From assembly GCA_004554165.1 (NCBI GenBank), contig SFNQ01000013.1, positions 32,030-96,029 on the forward strand: a stretch of 64,000 nt of DNA, given 5' to 3'. The notes under the pieces are model-generated. The model did no database searches. It was not told the DNA's origin and worked only from the letters and a program-made list of their open reading frames with translations. Origin of the DNA: Clostridiales bacterium (GTDB taxonomy: Bacteria; Bacillota; Clostridia; Christensenellales; CAG-138). Positions within the stretch are counted from its first letter, which is position 1. Every line of letters begins with the position of its first letter. Positions 16,741-25,179 of this stretch are shown in pieces. A program made the translations under genes and the position numbers.

Positions 16741-16767
16741 CCGCCGTCCTCTGGACGGCGGTTTTTT
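16741..16767 (+). terminator. rpsU terminator
   Basis: CCGCCGTCC (16741-16749) pairs with GGACGGCGG (16753-16761) over TCT, then six Ts. Five As before the stem make it work in both directions. Confidence 0.93.
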
Positions 16768-16993
16768 CGCGTCGCGGGGGACCGTCGGGCGGCCCCGCGC
16801 GCGGCCGCAGGCCGCGCATGCCCGGCGCGCAGTTTTCCGGGGGCCGGGAAAAGCGGGCGGCCCGCGGGCCCCGCTCCGCCGCGCGCCGGGGCGTTTTGCG
16901 CGCAGCGCAAAACGCGGGGCCGCGCCCCGGCTTTCCATTTTTATCGCTTGCTGTTACAATAAGCGTACAACAATGCGAAGGGAGGCCTCCGGC

Positions 16994-17881
16994 ATGCAGA
17001 GCTTTTTCTGGGACTACAGGCTGGACGCTTCGTTTCCCTTTTCCGCGCTGGACTATTGGGTGACCGACAGCGTAAGCGACGGTCCGCCCCGCCTGCACTG
17101 GCACAACTATTACGAGCTGGGCCTCTGTACCGCCGGCGCAGGCGAGTTCTATTTTGAAGGCAAGGCCTATCCCTACCGGGCGGGAGATATTTTCCTTGCT
17201 AATGATCTGGAGCGTCATGGGGCCGCGACCCTGCCGGAGCAGGAGACGCATTTTCATTTCTTCCTGTTTTTGCCGGAATTGTTGCTGGAGGGCGCCAGCG
17301 TGCGGGAGGCGGAGTACCTGCTGCCCTTCCGGTATGAGGGCGCAGGCTTTTGCAACCGGATTGCCGGGGACGGCGACGTCGGGCGAGCGCTCCGGCCGCT
17401 GCTGGCGGCGCTCTGGGAGGAGGCCCTGGGAACCCGGCCCGGGCGGGAGCGGCTGATCCGCGCGCTGCTGCGGCTCGTTCTGGCAGAGTTGTGCAGCTAC
17501 TTCGCGCTGGACGGGAGCGCCTCCTCTGCGGCGGCGCTGACGGACTATCTGCGCCTGCGTCCTGCGCTTGCCTATATTGATGCCCACTTTACCGGCCGCC
17601 TGAACCAGAAGGAGATTGCCGCGCTGTGCTTTCTCAGCGAGTCGCGTTTCCGGCATCTGTTTCGCCAGCAGATGCGGATGAGCTTTCAATCGTATGTGAC
17701 GAAGCTGCGCTATCTTGAGGCGCGGCGGCGCATTGCCTCCGGCTGCGGCAGCATTGGTGAGGCTGTGCGCGAGGCGGGCTTTTCCAATGCCTATAGCTTC
17801 TATCGGATGTTTGAAGAGGAGGAGGGGGTCACGCCGCTGGCCTGGCGGGCCGGCCTGCACCGGGAGAAAAACCAACAATAG
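16994..17881 (+). CDS. AraC-family transcriptional regulator
   Basis: 295 residues. The N-terminal half is a cupin sensor domain (LHWHNYYELGLCTAGAGEFY, PYRAGDIFLANDLERHG). The C-terminal 100 residues hold two helix-turn-helix motifs: LNQKEIAALCFLSESRFRHLF and SIGEAVREAGFSNAYSFYRMF. ATG 16994 has GGGAGG nine bases upstream. It lies 132 bp before an old-yellow-enzyme oxidoreductase gene in the same direction and is the likely activator of that gene, which has a poorly spaced promoter. Confidence 0.92.
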   Translation: MQSFFWDYRLDASFPFSALDYWVTDSVSDGPPRLHWHNYYELGLCTAGAGEFYFEGKAYPYRAGDIFLANDLERHGAATLPEQETHFHFFLFLPELLLEGASVREAEYLLPFRYEGAGFCNRIAGDGDVGRALRPLLAALWEEALGTRPGRERLIRALLRLVLAELCSYFALDGSASSAAALTDYLRLRPALAYIDAHFTGRLNQKEIAALCFLSESRFRHLFRQQMRMSFQSYVTKLRYLEARRRIASGCGSIGEAVREAGFSNAYSFYRMFEEEEGVTPLAWRAGLHREKNQQ

Positions 17882-17908
17882 CCGGATTTGATAAAAACCG
17901 AATCGCAT

Positions 17909-17944
17909 TTGACATTTCAGGACGGCTCCCCCCTGCTCTAAAAT
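17909..17944 (+). promoter_or_regulatory. Possible activator-dependent promoter of the OYE-type gene
   Basis: TTGACA (17909-17914) and TAAAAT (17939-17944) are separated by 24 bp, too long for unaided sigma-A. This is compatible with activation by the adjacent AraC protein, but the pairing is tentative. Confidence 0.35.
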
Positions 17945-18013
17945 AGAAGCGGAACCAGAGAATCCCATCGCCTTATCCCCTGTCTTTTTATCGAATGAAA
18001 AGGAGAAATTGCC

Positions 18014-20125
18014 ATGCTGAAGTACCCGCATCTGTTTACCCCAATCCGGATTGGCAACATGACCATACCCAACCGCATCTGCCATGTGCCGACGGACGTA
18101 AGCTCGTCCAATGCCGACGGCTCCGTGAGCGAGCGCGACATCCATCATCACAGCCAGATCGCCAAGGGCGGCGTTGGCCTCATCATTGTGGGCGCCACCA
18201 CGCCGGATGCCAAAACCGGGCGTCCCACCGTAACCGGGCTTGTGGCAGATGATGATAACTTTATCCCCGGCCTTGCGCGCCTTGCGGAGAGCATGCACAA
18301 ATATGGAGCAAAGTGCGTCGTGCAGCTGCAGCATCCGGGGCGGCAGTGCGCGATTCCGCGCTATAACACCATGTCCGCAACGGATATGGTGGTCCGGCTG
18401 CCCTGGAGCGCCGGGCATGAAATCGTTTATGAAAACGCGGAGGAGAAGGGAAAGCCCGTGCGCGCCATGACCACCGAGGAAGTGGTGGACATGGTCGATA
18501 AGTTTTCCGAGGCGGCGTGGCGCGTCAAGCAGGCCGGCTTTGACGGCGTGGAGCTGCATGCGGCCCATGGCTACCTGATCTCCCAGTTCATGTCCCCCTA
18601 TCTCAACAAGCGCATCGACCGCTGGGGCGGCAGCTTTGAAAACCGGATGCGCTTTCCGCTGGCCATTATCTCATCCATTCAGAAGAAGTGCGGAAAAGAG
18701 TTCCCCATCCTCGTGCGCTATTCTGTAGACGAATGGGTGGAGGGCGGCCGCCAGTGCGAGGAGAGCGTGCGCATGGCGGTGGAGTTCGAGCGCGCGGGCG
18801 TAGCGGCGCTGGATCTCAGCCAGTGCATCCAGGAAAGCCCCGGCGCGGGCTTTGACCCGATGTACTATCCCGAGGGCTGGACGGTCTACGCTTCGCAGGC
18901 GGTCAAAAAGGCCGTATCCATCCCCGTCATCAACAGCCACACCTTCCGCAATCCGGACTATTGCGATAAGCTCATTGCGGACGGCGATACGGACATGATC
19001 GGCCTTGCGCGCCAGCTTCTGTGCGACCCCTACTGGGCGCTCAAGGCATATCTGGGCAAGCCCGAGCAGATTCGCCGCTGCATTTCCTGCCTTACGGGCT
19101 GCTGGCAGGAGAGCATGATGGCCAAAAAGGAGATTGCCTGCGCCATCAATCCCGCCTGCGGCCATATGGAGTTTGATGAAATGAAGCCTGCGGAAACGCC
19201 GCTGAAGGTGGCGGTTGTCGGCGGCGGCCCGGCGGGCATGGAAGCCGCGCGTATCGCCACCGTGCGCGGACATCGCGTAACCCTGTTTGAACGGTCCGGC
19301 GAGCTGGGCGGCGCCATCCTCGGCTGCTGCCTGACGCCCGGAAAGGAGAAGATGAAGTGGTATGCGGACTGGATTCGCAATCAGATCGCCGAGCTTGACG
19401 TTGATGTGCGCCTGCGCACCAGCCCGGACGTCGAGCAGCTGAAGGCCTTCGACGTGGTGCTGAACGCAACGGGCGCGTCCAGCTATGTGCCGGACTGTAT
19501 CGGCGCGGAGCGCGTTGTACCCTTTGAAGAGGCCATCGCCTGCCCGAAGGTGAACTGTCCCTTCCATCCAAAGGATCGCAGAATGCGAAAGCTCGGCGAA
19601 AGGGTGCTGGTCTGGGGCGACCACTATGCGGCGGCCGATACCGCGGCGGCGCTGGCGGGCATGGGCAGGGACGTAACCGTTGTGACCGATAAAAAGGAGT
19701 TTGCCGCCACCGTCGAGGTCATCCACATGTATGTACTGCGCAAGCGTTTTGCGCAGATGGATGCCGAGGCGCTGCACAGCCAGCCCTTCCGTCATCCGGT
19801 CAAGGTGATCGAGAGCAGCACCGTGTATAGCATCGAGGAGGGAAAGGTTGTCCTGATGGACAAAGACTTCCGGCGCACAGAGCTGGACATCGACGACGTG
19901 GTGACCTGCCATACCCGTCCGAACACCGCGCTGTTCGACCAGCTGCGCGCTGCGGGCGTACCCGTGGTCAACGCCGGAGACAGCCGGCAGCCGCGCAATC
20001 TGCATGCCGCAGTCATGGAGGGCGCAACCTTCGGATTGCGGCTGGAGGAGACGGTGATGATGAACCCGAACCACAGCGTGATCGACGCTTTGCCCGCGGA
20101 TGTGCGCGGCCAGCTTGCCCGCTGA
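18014..20125 (+). CDS. Old-yellow-enzyme/2,4-dienoyl-CoA reductase-like flavin and iron-sulfur oxidoreductase
   Basis: 703 residues with the three-domain layout of FadH, trimethylamine dehydrogenase and the bile-acid enzymes BaiCD/BaiH. Residues 1-340 form an FMN-binding TIM barrel (LFTPIRIGNMTIPNRI; GVELHAAHGYLISQFMSP; DRWGGSFENR). A 4Fe-4S cluster motif, CISCLTGC plus two downstream cysteines (AINPACG), follows at about 345-375. The C-terminal half binds FAD and NAD(P)H, with GGGPAGMEAARIA near residue 400. Position 28-30 is CHV, where many OYEs have a different loop. It should reduce an enone or a related electrophilic alkene. The substrate is not predictable, and the Bai resemblance is family-level only. 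Confidence 0.9.
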   Translation: MLKYPHLFTPIRIGNMTIPNRICHVPTDVSSSNADGSVSERDIHHHSQIAKGGVGLIIVGATTPDAKTGRPTVTGLVADDDNFIPGLARLAESMHKYGAKCVVQLQHPGRQCAIPRYNTMSATDMVVRLPWSAGHEIVYENAEEKGKPVRAMTTEEVVDMVDKFSEAAWRVKQAGFDGVELHAAHGYLISQFMSPYLNKRIDRWGGSFENRMRFPLAIISSIQKKCGKEFPILVRYSVDEWVEGGRQCEESVRMAVEFERAGVAALDLSQCIQESPGAGFDPMYYPEGWTVYASQAVKKAVSIPVINSHTFRNPDYCDKLIADGDTDMIGLARQLLCDPYWALKAYLGKPEQIRRCISCLTGCWQESMMAKKEIACAINPACGHMEFDEMKPAETPLKVAVVGGGPAGMEAARIATVRGHRVTLFERSGELGGAILGCCLTPGKEKMKWYADWIRNQIAELDVDVRLRTSPDVEQLKAFDVVLNATGASSYVPDCIGAERVVPFEEAIACPKVNCPFHPKDRRMRKLGERVLVWGDHYAAADTAAALAGMGRDVTVVTDKKEFAATVEVIHMYVLRKRFAQMDAEALHSQPFRHPVKVIESSTVYSIEEGKVVLMDKDFRRTELDIDDVVTCHTRPNTALFDQLRAAGVPVVNAGDSRQPRNLHAAVMEGATFGLRLEETVMMNPNHSVIDALPADVRGQLAR

Positions 20126-20155
20126 GCATACGCCGGCCCATTCAGGAAAAACGGA

Positions 20156-20181
20156 CGCCCCGCAAGCCCTTTTGCGGGGCG
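20156..20181 (+). terminator. Terminator after the OYE-type gene
   Basis: CGCCCCGCAA (20156-20165) pairs with TTGCGGGGCG (20172-20181), followed by CTTCCGCTTT. The T-run is imperfect. Confidence 0.7.
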
Positions 20182-20258
20182 CTTCCGCTTTAAAATTCCC
20201 TCCCTGCGACATGATCCGACGGAATCCCGCATAGGCTTGCAATATGGGAGGGGATTTG

Positions 20259-20504
20259 ATGCAGTGCAAAACTTCATACTGTGAGCTGCGGCGCAAGGAG
20301 ATCATCAACGTCTGCGACGGCGCGCGGCTTGGTCCGATCTGCGATCTGGAGATGGACGTAGGCACGGGTACGCTGCTTGCGCTCATCGTTCCGGGGCCGG
20401 CGCGGCTGTTCGGACTGCTGCGCAGCGCGGAAGAGCTGGTCATCCCCTTCGGCTGCATCAAAAAGATCGGCGAGGACGTGATTTTGGTGGAAATTGAACC
20501 ATAG
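20259..20504 (+). CDS. YlmC/YmxH-family PRC-barrel protein
   Basis: 81 residues, MQCKTSYCELRRKEIINVCD and onward. The motif RRKEIINVCDGARLGPICDLEMD matches the single PRC-barrel domain of the YlmC/YmxH family, which is almost confined to endospore formers. The ATG at 20259 has GGAGGGG six bases before it, and the homology also starts there. Precise role unknown. It stands directly upstream of nrdR. Confidence 0.88.
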   Translation: MQCKTSYCELRRKEIINVCDGARLGPICDLEMDVGTGTLLALIVPGPARLFGLLRSAEELVIPFGCIKKIGEDVILVEIEP

Positions 20505-20553
20505 ATATGGTATACTATTCTTGATAATAATACGATATCTAAGGAGTGCCGCC

Positions 20554-21009
20554 ATGAAGTGCAGATACTGCGCCAGTACCGACAGCAAGGTCATCGACAG
20601 CCGCCCGACCGAGGATGGCAGCGCAATTCGCCGCCGCAGGGAGTGCGTCAACTGCGGCAAGCGCTTCACCACCTATGAAAAAATTGAGGATATCCCGGTC
20701 ATGGTGGTCAAGCGGGATGGCCGCCGTGAAGCCTTCGACAGCGAGAAAATCCGCAGCGGCATCCGAAAGGCCTGCGAAAAACGTCCCATCCCCGCAGCCG
20801 TGCAGGACAAGCTGGTGGAGGATATCTCCCGGGAGGTGTTCAACAGCCTTGCCTCCGAGATTTCCACATCGGATATTGGAGAAATCGTCATGCAGCACCT
20901 CAAAAAGGTCGATGAGGTCGCCTATGTCCGCTTTGCCTCGGTTTACCGGGAGTTTAAGGACACGCAGACCTTCCTGGCGGAGCTGCAACGCCTGCTTGAC
21001 GAGAAATAA
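20554..21009 (+). CDS. nrdR: Transcriptional repressor NrdR
   Basis: 151 residues, the usual length. An N-terminal zinc ribbon (MKCRYCASTDSKVIDSR ... CVNCGKRF, four cysteines) is followed by an ATP-cone domain (VVKRDGRREAFDSEKIRSGI to YVRFASVYREF). NrdR senses ATP/dATP and represses ribonucleotide reductase genes through NrdR boxes. No nrd gene is in the window. AAGGAG precedes the ATG at 20554. Its stop overlaps the next start by one base. Confidence 0.97.
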   Translation: MKCRYCASTDSKVIDSRPTEDGSAIRRRRECVNCGKRFTTYEKIEDIPVMVVKRDGRREAFDSEKIRSGIRKACEKRPIPAAVQDKLVEDISREVFNSLASEISTSDIGEIVMQHLKKVDEVAYVRFASVYREFKDTQTFLAELQRLLDEK

Positions 21010-21872
21010 TGGACAGAGCCGCCTTTTTATCCGCGTTTTCGCAGGCTGCGCGCGGCTTCCGCTATCATGAAAACGCCCGGGGTGTCGGGAGCTTTACGCT
21101 GCCCGCCTTTGAGTCCCAGCCGTGGATTGCCCACGGCTTTTCGGCGCGCACGGGCGGCGTCAGCGCCGGACACCTTGCCTCGCTGAACCTGAGCTTTACC
21201 CGGGAGGAGGAGCCCAGGCAGCGTACCATGGAGAACTACCGCATCTTCTGCGCTGCGGAGAACATTCCGGAGGAGAGTATGGTCATGGACACCTATGAGC
21301 ATGGCACGACCGTGCGCCGGGTGGACCGGGCCGACCGCGGCAGAGGCTATACGCTGCCCTCCCTGCCCTTTTGCGATGGACTTGTGACGGACGATCCCCT
21401 TGTGACGCTGATGACCGGACACGCAGACTGCATGGCCTTCTTCTTTGCCGACCCGAAACGGCGCTGCATCGGCCTTGCGCACGCGGGCTGGCGCGGCGCG
21501 CTGTCCCGCATCGGCGTTGAGGTCGTCCGCATGATGCAGGAGAGCTTTCAAAGCGATCCCCGGGATATTCTTGCGGGCGTCGGGCCGTCCATCTGCCCGA
21601 ATTGCTTCGAGGTGGATGCGGCGCTGGGCGGGGAATTTCAAAACGCCTTCCCGGAAACGGACTGCCTGCTGCCCGGCAGGAGGCCCGGCAAGGCCTATGT
21701 GGATCTCTGGCAGGTGGCGGTCTGCCAGTTTCTGGAGGCGGGAATCGTCCCCGGCAACATTTCGCTGATGGGGGTCTGCACTGTGGAGGACGGGCGGCTC
21801 TATTCCCACCGGGGCGACGGCGGAAGGACCGGCGGCATGACCGCCTATCTCCGCATTTTGGGCGGCGCATAG
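21009..21872 (+). CDS. pgeF: Laccase-domain (YfiH/PgeF) purine nucleoside-processing enzyme
   Basis: 287 residues of the Cu-oxidase_4/YfiH family. The catalytic zinc ligands are visible: TGHADCM, AHAGWRGALS, and the C-terminal FYSHRGDGGRTG-like LYSHRGDGG. Members hydrolyse or phosphorolyse purine nucleosides such as adenosine and inosine, and E. coli YfiH (PgeF) also edits muropeptide precursors. Translation starts at an ATG overlapping the nrdR stop (TAATG), so the two are coupled. Confidence 0.92.
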   Translation: MDRAAFLSAFSQAARGFRYHENARGVGSFTLPAFESQPWIAHGFSARTGGVSAGHLASLNLSFTREEEPRQRTMENYRIFCAAENIPEESMVMDTYEHGTTVRRVDRADRGRGYTLPSLPFCDGLVTDDPLVTLMTGHADCMAFFFADPKRRCIGLAHAGWRGALSRIGVEVVRMMQESFQSDPRDILAGVGPSICPNCFEVDAALGGEFQNAFPETDCLLPGRRPGKAYVDLWQVAVCQFLEAGIVPGNISLMGVCTVEDGRLYSHRGDGGRTGGMTAYLRILGGA

Positions 21873-22176
21873 GTCCGCCGCAGCGCAGGCTTGCAATGCG
21901 TATTGGACAGGGGGAAAAGGCAGGCAGCAGTCGCATGGAGCGGGCCGTTGCAGATTTGTTGAAAAAGCGATGGACGAAAGGGCGTGCGGTTCCATCGGCC
22001 GGACCATAACACAGCGGATGGAGCACCGGCAATCCCGCATGTGCTGTGCTCCCGGTTTTGCATTTTGGTATACGCCGGAGCATTGCAAATCAGGAACGTT
22101 TCAACAGACAGGAAACCCCATTGCCGGTACGATCAAAAAGAGGTGCGCTTATTTAAAAAAAGATAGGATTGCAAAG

Positions 22177-22365
22177 ATGTGTCATATCGTAAGCCCTGTT
22201 CTTTTTGCTTGCTTTCCTGCAAAGACAATTGTTGATTACACCCGGTATTCAGACACATTGAACTCTGCGCCTTTTTATGTGTGGATTCTTGCCAATGCGT
22301 TATATTTTATCATTCCTGCAATTCTTGTGTTTGCTGTGGGGCTTGTAATGAAAAAGAAATCATGA
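22177..22365 (+). CDS. Small two-helix membrane protein
   Basis: 62 residues. A short hydrophobic start (IVSPVLFACFPAKTIVDYTR) is followed by YSDTLNSAPFYVWILAN and a long hydrophobic helix ALYFIIPAILVFAVGLVMKKK. This matches a pattern I recall from small membrane proteins in clostridia (DY-x-YS-TLNSAPF-x-V). The frame is open further upstream to 21970, but that part has no family character. The start ATG is uncertain and the ribosome site weak (AGGA). The codon use is much less GC-rich than in neighbouring genes, suggesting a different origin. Confidence 0.6.
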   Translation: MCHIVSPVLFACFPAKTIVDYTRYSDTLNSAPFYVWILANALYFIIPAILVFAVGLVMKKKS

Positions 22366-22449
22366 GGGTTTTTGGCAGAGAGTGCTGCTCCCTGTGAAAA
22401 ATCCTGATTGATGAGCCAAAACCAGATCAGAGCCTGGTATTCTACAGTC

Positions 22450-22683
22450 TGTCGAAAAACCCCGGGGTGGATCAGGGGCCGCAGCCCCTTATGTTCCATC
22501 CGGCTCTGACGACACAAGGTGACTTGCCCCGCAGGGGCAAGAGAAGGCCCCCTGGGGGGTGTGCGTCAAAACGGAGGAAAACCCGGAGGGTTTCGTACGT
22601 TGCAGGTTTTGCCGCCCGGAGCGAATGCGAGAGGCAAAACCTGTGAAAGCTCGAAAAAGTGGCGTTCCGCCACTTTTTCGACA
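22450..22683 (+). repeat. Dispersed intergenic repeat, copy 2 (full form with inverted ends)
   Basis: Begins TGTCGAAAAACC and ends with the inverse of TGTCGAAAAAG, giving 10-bp inverted termini. The body shares long blocks with 12691-12849. Relative to copy 1 it holds about 50 extra bases between TGACGACA and TGCGTCA, made of two nested hairpins (CTTGCCCC-GCA-GGGGCAAG and GGCCCCC-TGGGGGG). It encodes no protein. Its right end supplies a terminator for the minus-strand gene. Confidence 0.8.
22651..22681 (-). terminator. Bidirectional terminator at the repeat edge
   Basis: A perfect 14-bp stem, TCGAAAAAGTGGCG (22651-22664) with CGCCACTTTTTCGA (22668-22681), over a three-base loop. A/T ends on both sides allow termination in both directions. 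It lies 13 bp after the stop of the hydrogenase-like gene. Confidence 0.85.
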
Positions 22684-22693
22684 CGCTGGTATT

Positions 22694-24652
22694 TTATTCC
22701 GTCAGGTTTTCCATTGCGCTGCGCACTTTTTGGGAAATATCCTGCACAACCTTTGTGGCGGCGGCAATCGCTTTCGTTTTGGCGGTCATTTCGTCCACGC
22801 TCTCGCCGGCCGCGTCCACGAAAGTCTGCAATACCTGTACCTTTTTTAACAGCTCTGTCATGGATTGCGTAATTTCACGCTTGTTCTGGATGCTCTTCAG
22901 AGAGGCATCCTCACTGGAGACCGCCAGCGCCTTCACCTCAGAAGCAACCACCGCAAAGCCGCGGCCAACCTCGCCTGCCCTTGCCGCCTCCACAGACGCG
23001 TTAATGGACACCAGCCCGGTTTTCTGTGCAATTTCGGTGATGTTCTGGTTGCTCTTCTCCAAGTCTGTCAACAGGACGGTGATACTGTCAAAGGAGCGCT
23101 CCACCTCCTGACAGAACCCTGTGATTTTCTGTATCACGCCTTGCAGCTCCGCGCTTTTTTGTTCAGTGGCCATATTTTCCTGAGCCACACCCAGGATGGA
23201 GCCGTCCAGCTTGTCAAAATCATTTGCCACAAATGCGGCAATCTGCTCATTCTTTGACTTCACCTGCTCCGACAGGATCAGCGCGTGCTGGCGCTCCTGC
23301 TCCACCCGTTTTTTCTCAAACTGAATGCAGTTTTCCGGCATATTGCAGCCCAGAGCGATTGCCGTGGCCATGTCCCGGCATGTTCCGTAGCCGCAGGCGC
23401 CGCAATTGATGCTCCGTTCTGTCTGCGTTGTTTTTTCCATAGAGCGGAACGCCTCCTCCAATTTCCGCTGATCGGGCATGCGGATACTGGCCTGGGGCGA
23501 TTTGTCCGTGTACCGGCGGAGAAAATCTGCCGGGTTAAGCGCCTTGAATTTCCGGTTCAGCCGCCGGAGCCGCTCCTCCGGCGAACTGTCGGCATCTCGC
23601 TTTTTCATGCCGGTTTTTTTGGCCCTGATCTGGGAGCGAATGCGGTTCACCTCATAAAACGCTCCGTCGGACCTGGCAAGCTCGGACTCCACCGCTGTTC
23701 CAAACAGGCAGCCCTGGGCGCAGTTCAGCGCGTCCACCATGAGCGGAAGCTCCTGGTTACGCTTCACGCGCTCCCGATACTGCTCCAGAAATTCATATAC
23801 ATGCTTTTCCCCTTCAATTTGCCGGATAAAGGCCTCTCCGCCACAGAACCAATAAACGTTCTCCTTCAGCCCGCCGGGCATGGGATAAATCGCCCCCATG
23901 CCATACTCCAGCTCATCGGAGGCATCTGCTCCGAACAGATCGTTTTTCCTCATATATTCCATCAAATGCTGGAAGCTGACATTATACTGGATATAACCGC
24001 CCGTGTTGGGGTCGGTAATCTCCTTTTTCTTGGCGATGCAGGGGCTGATAAACGCCAGTTTATCCTGAATGTGCATGTATTTTTTCGCGTATATGGCTGC
24101 GCACATCATAGGGCTGTGGACGGGGAACAGCTTGGGCAGCAGTTCGGGAATGTATTTTTCAATATAGTCCACCACAGCCGGGCAGGGCTGGGAGATGCCG
24201 CCGGTGAAGTGATGGGTCTGGATATAGTTAATATAGGCCCATGTGGTGATATCGGCGCCGAAGGACACGTTGATCATCCGATTGGCGCCCAGCCGCTTCA
24301 GACCGCCCAGCACCCGGCCATACGCCTTGGGATAATTGGCCAAAAAAGCCGGCGCAATCAGAAGGGAAATACGCTCTCCCCGCTTCAAATCCGCGAAAAA
24401 CTGTTCCGTATCATCCAGATAGTACCGTGCGCTGTGTTCGCAGACATCGAAGCAGGAGCCGCATGCCACGCACTGATTTCCGTTGACTTCAATTCTTTGC
24501 TTCCCATCCCGCACAGTGGCCACATTTGCGTTAATGACAGGACAGACAGAAATGCACCGGTTGCAGCCCACGCATTTTTCGTTTGTGCGCACGAAACCAT
24601 TGACAATTTGCTGAATTTCCCCGTCCGTTTTGTTCATGTCTCCGCCCGTCAT
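22694..24652 (-). CDS. Soluble FeFe-hydrogenase-like / methyl-accepting chemotaxis fusion
   Basis: 652 residues in three parts. (1) A 2x[4Fe-4S] ferredoxin domain: CVGCNRCISVCPV and CVACGSCFDVCEH. (2) A hydrogenase large-subunit C-terminal domain with all four H-cluster cysteines in sensory-type contexts: SQPCPAVV, ISPCIAKKKEI, and NC-AQGC in DALNCAQGCLFGT. A cysteine cluster NCGACGYGTCRDMATAIALG ending CNMPENC follows. (3) A C-terminal MCP signalling domain containing INASVEAARAGEVGRGFAVV. There is no membrane helix. It is probably a cytoplasmic redox or H2 sensor feeding chemotaxis. ATG 24652 is preferred (GAGAGG nine bases upstream). ATG 24637 and 24706 are alternatives. Confidence 0.88.
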   Translation of the reverse strand: MTGGDMNKTDGEIQQIVNGFVRTNEKCVGCNRCISVCPVINANVATVRDGKQRIEVNGNQCVACGSCFDVCEHSARYYLDDTEQFFADLKRGERISLLIAPAFLANYPKAYGRVLGGLKRLGANRMINVSFGADITTWAYINYIQTHHFTGGISQPCPAVVDYIEKYIPELLPKLFPVHSPMMCAAIYAKKYMHIQDKLAFISPCIAKKKEITDPNTGGYIQYNVSFQHLMEYMRKNDLFGADASDELEYGMGAIYPMPGGLKENVYWFCGGEAFIRQIEGEKHVYEFLEQYRERVKRNQELPLMVDALNCAQGCLFGTAVESELARSDGAFYEVNRIRSQIRAKKTGMKKRDADSSPEERLRRLNRKFKALNPADFLRRYTDKSPQASIRMPDQRKLEEAFRSMEKTTQTERSINCGACGYGTCRDMATAIALGCNMPENCIQFEKKRVEQERQHALILSEQVKSKNEQIAAFVANDFDKLDGSILGVAQENMATEQKSAELQGVIQKITGFCQEVERSFDSITVLLTDLEKSNQNITEIAQKTGLVSINASVEAARAGEVGRGFAVVASEVKALAVSSEDASLKSIQNKREITQSMTELLKKVQVLQTFVDAAGESVDEMTAKTKAIAAATKVVQDISQKVRSAMENLTE

Positions 24653-24735
24653 AAAAGCAGCCTCTCGCAATTCAGAATTCTTCAAATGCAGCTGGAAATT
24701 GTACATTTTCCCTACAAATGCCAAGAATAAAATAT

Positions 24736-24763
24736 ATTATATCACGCAGGCCTTGTTTTTCAA
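24736..24763 (-). promoter_or_regulatory. Promoter of the hydrogenase-like/chemoreceptor gene
   Basis: On the minus strand TTGAAA (24758-24763), 16 bp, TATAAT (24736-24741). The predicted transcript start (~24728) lies about 75 bases before the chosen start codon. Confidence 0.8.
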
Positions 24764-25098
24764 GGTTTATTTCTGTTGGGAGCGTCCGGTTTTGCCCGCA
24801 GTCCCAATACATCGGACAGCATCGTTGCGCAGAAAAGCAAGGGGAGGAATTGTCCTGTAAAAAACGGTCATGGAGCCGGTGCTGACGGCCCTGCGATGCG
24901 CAAGCAGGCTGCATTCGGCCTTGCCGCTGGGGGGGGGAATCCGATGGACGGTTTGTGGCGGAAATCCAGCTCGGACGTTGCGGTCTTTCAGGCCTGCAAT
25001 CACCGTTCCGTACAGCGTATTTTTCTTCTGTGCTTCTGTCCTGTATAATATATTGTATCATTCTGCGGTTTGCCGCTGCCCCGGATGCGAAAACCGGC
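24764..25098. other. Intergenic region between divergent promoters
   Basis: 335 bp without a supportable gene. It contains another TATAAT (near 25044) that could be a second promoter toward the BMP operon. I see no riboswitch consensus. Confidence 0.45.
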
Positions 25099-25127
25099 TT
25101 GAAATACCGCGCCGCGTTTGCTATAAT
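25099..25127 (+). promoter_or_regulatory. Promoter of the BMP transporter operon
   Basis: TTGAAA (25099-25104), a 17-bp spacer, and TATAAT (25122-25127), 53 bp before the lipoprotein start. Confidence 0.88.
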
Positions 25128-25179
25128 TCCAAATATAATATGCCATGCAATGCGTGGCAAAAACAAAGAGGAGGAAACA

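Noticed and set aside
12691..22683. CRISPR array or IS element for the dispersed repeats
   Set aside because: The copies are about 10 kb apart, differ in length, lack regular spacers and encode no transposase.
24764..25098. Purine riboswitch before the nucleoside-importer operon
   Set aside because: The function of the operon made it plausible, but I could not find the conserved loop sequences of the purine aptamer.
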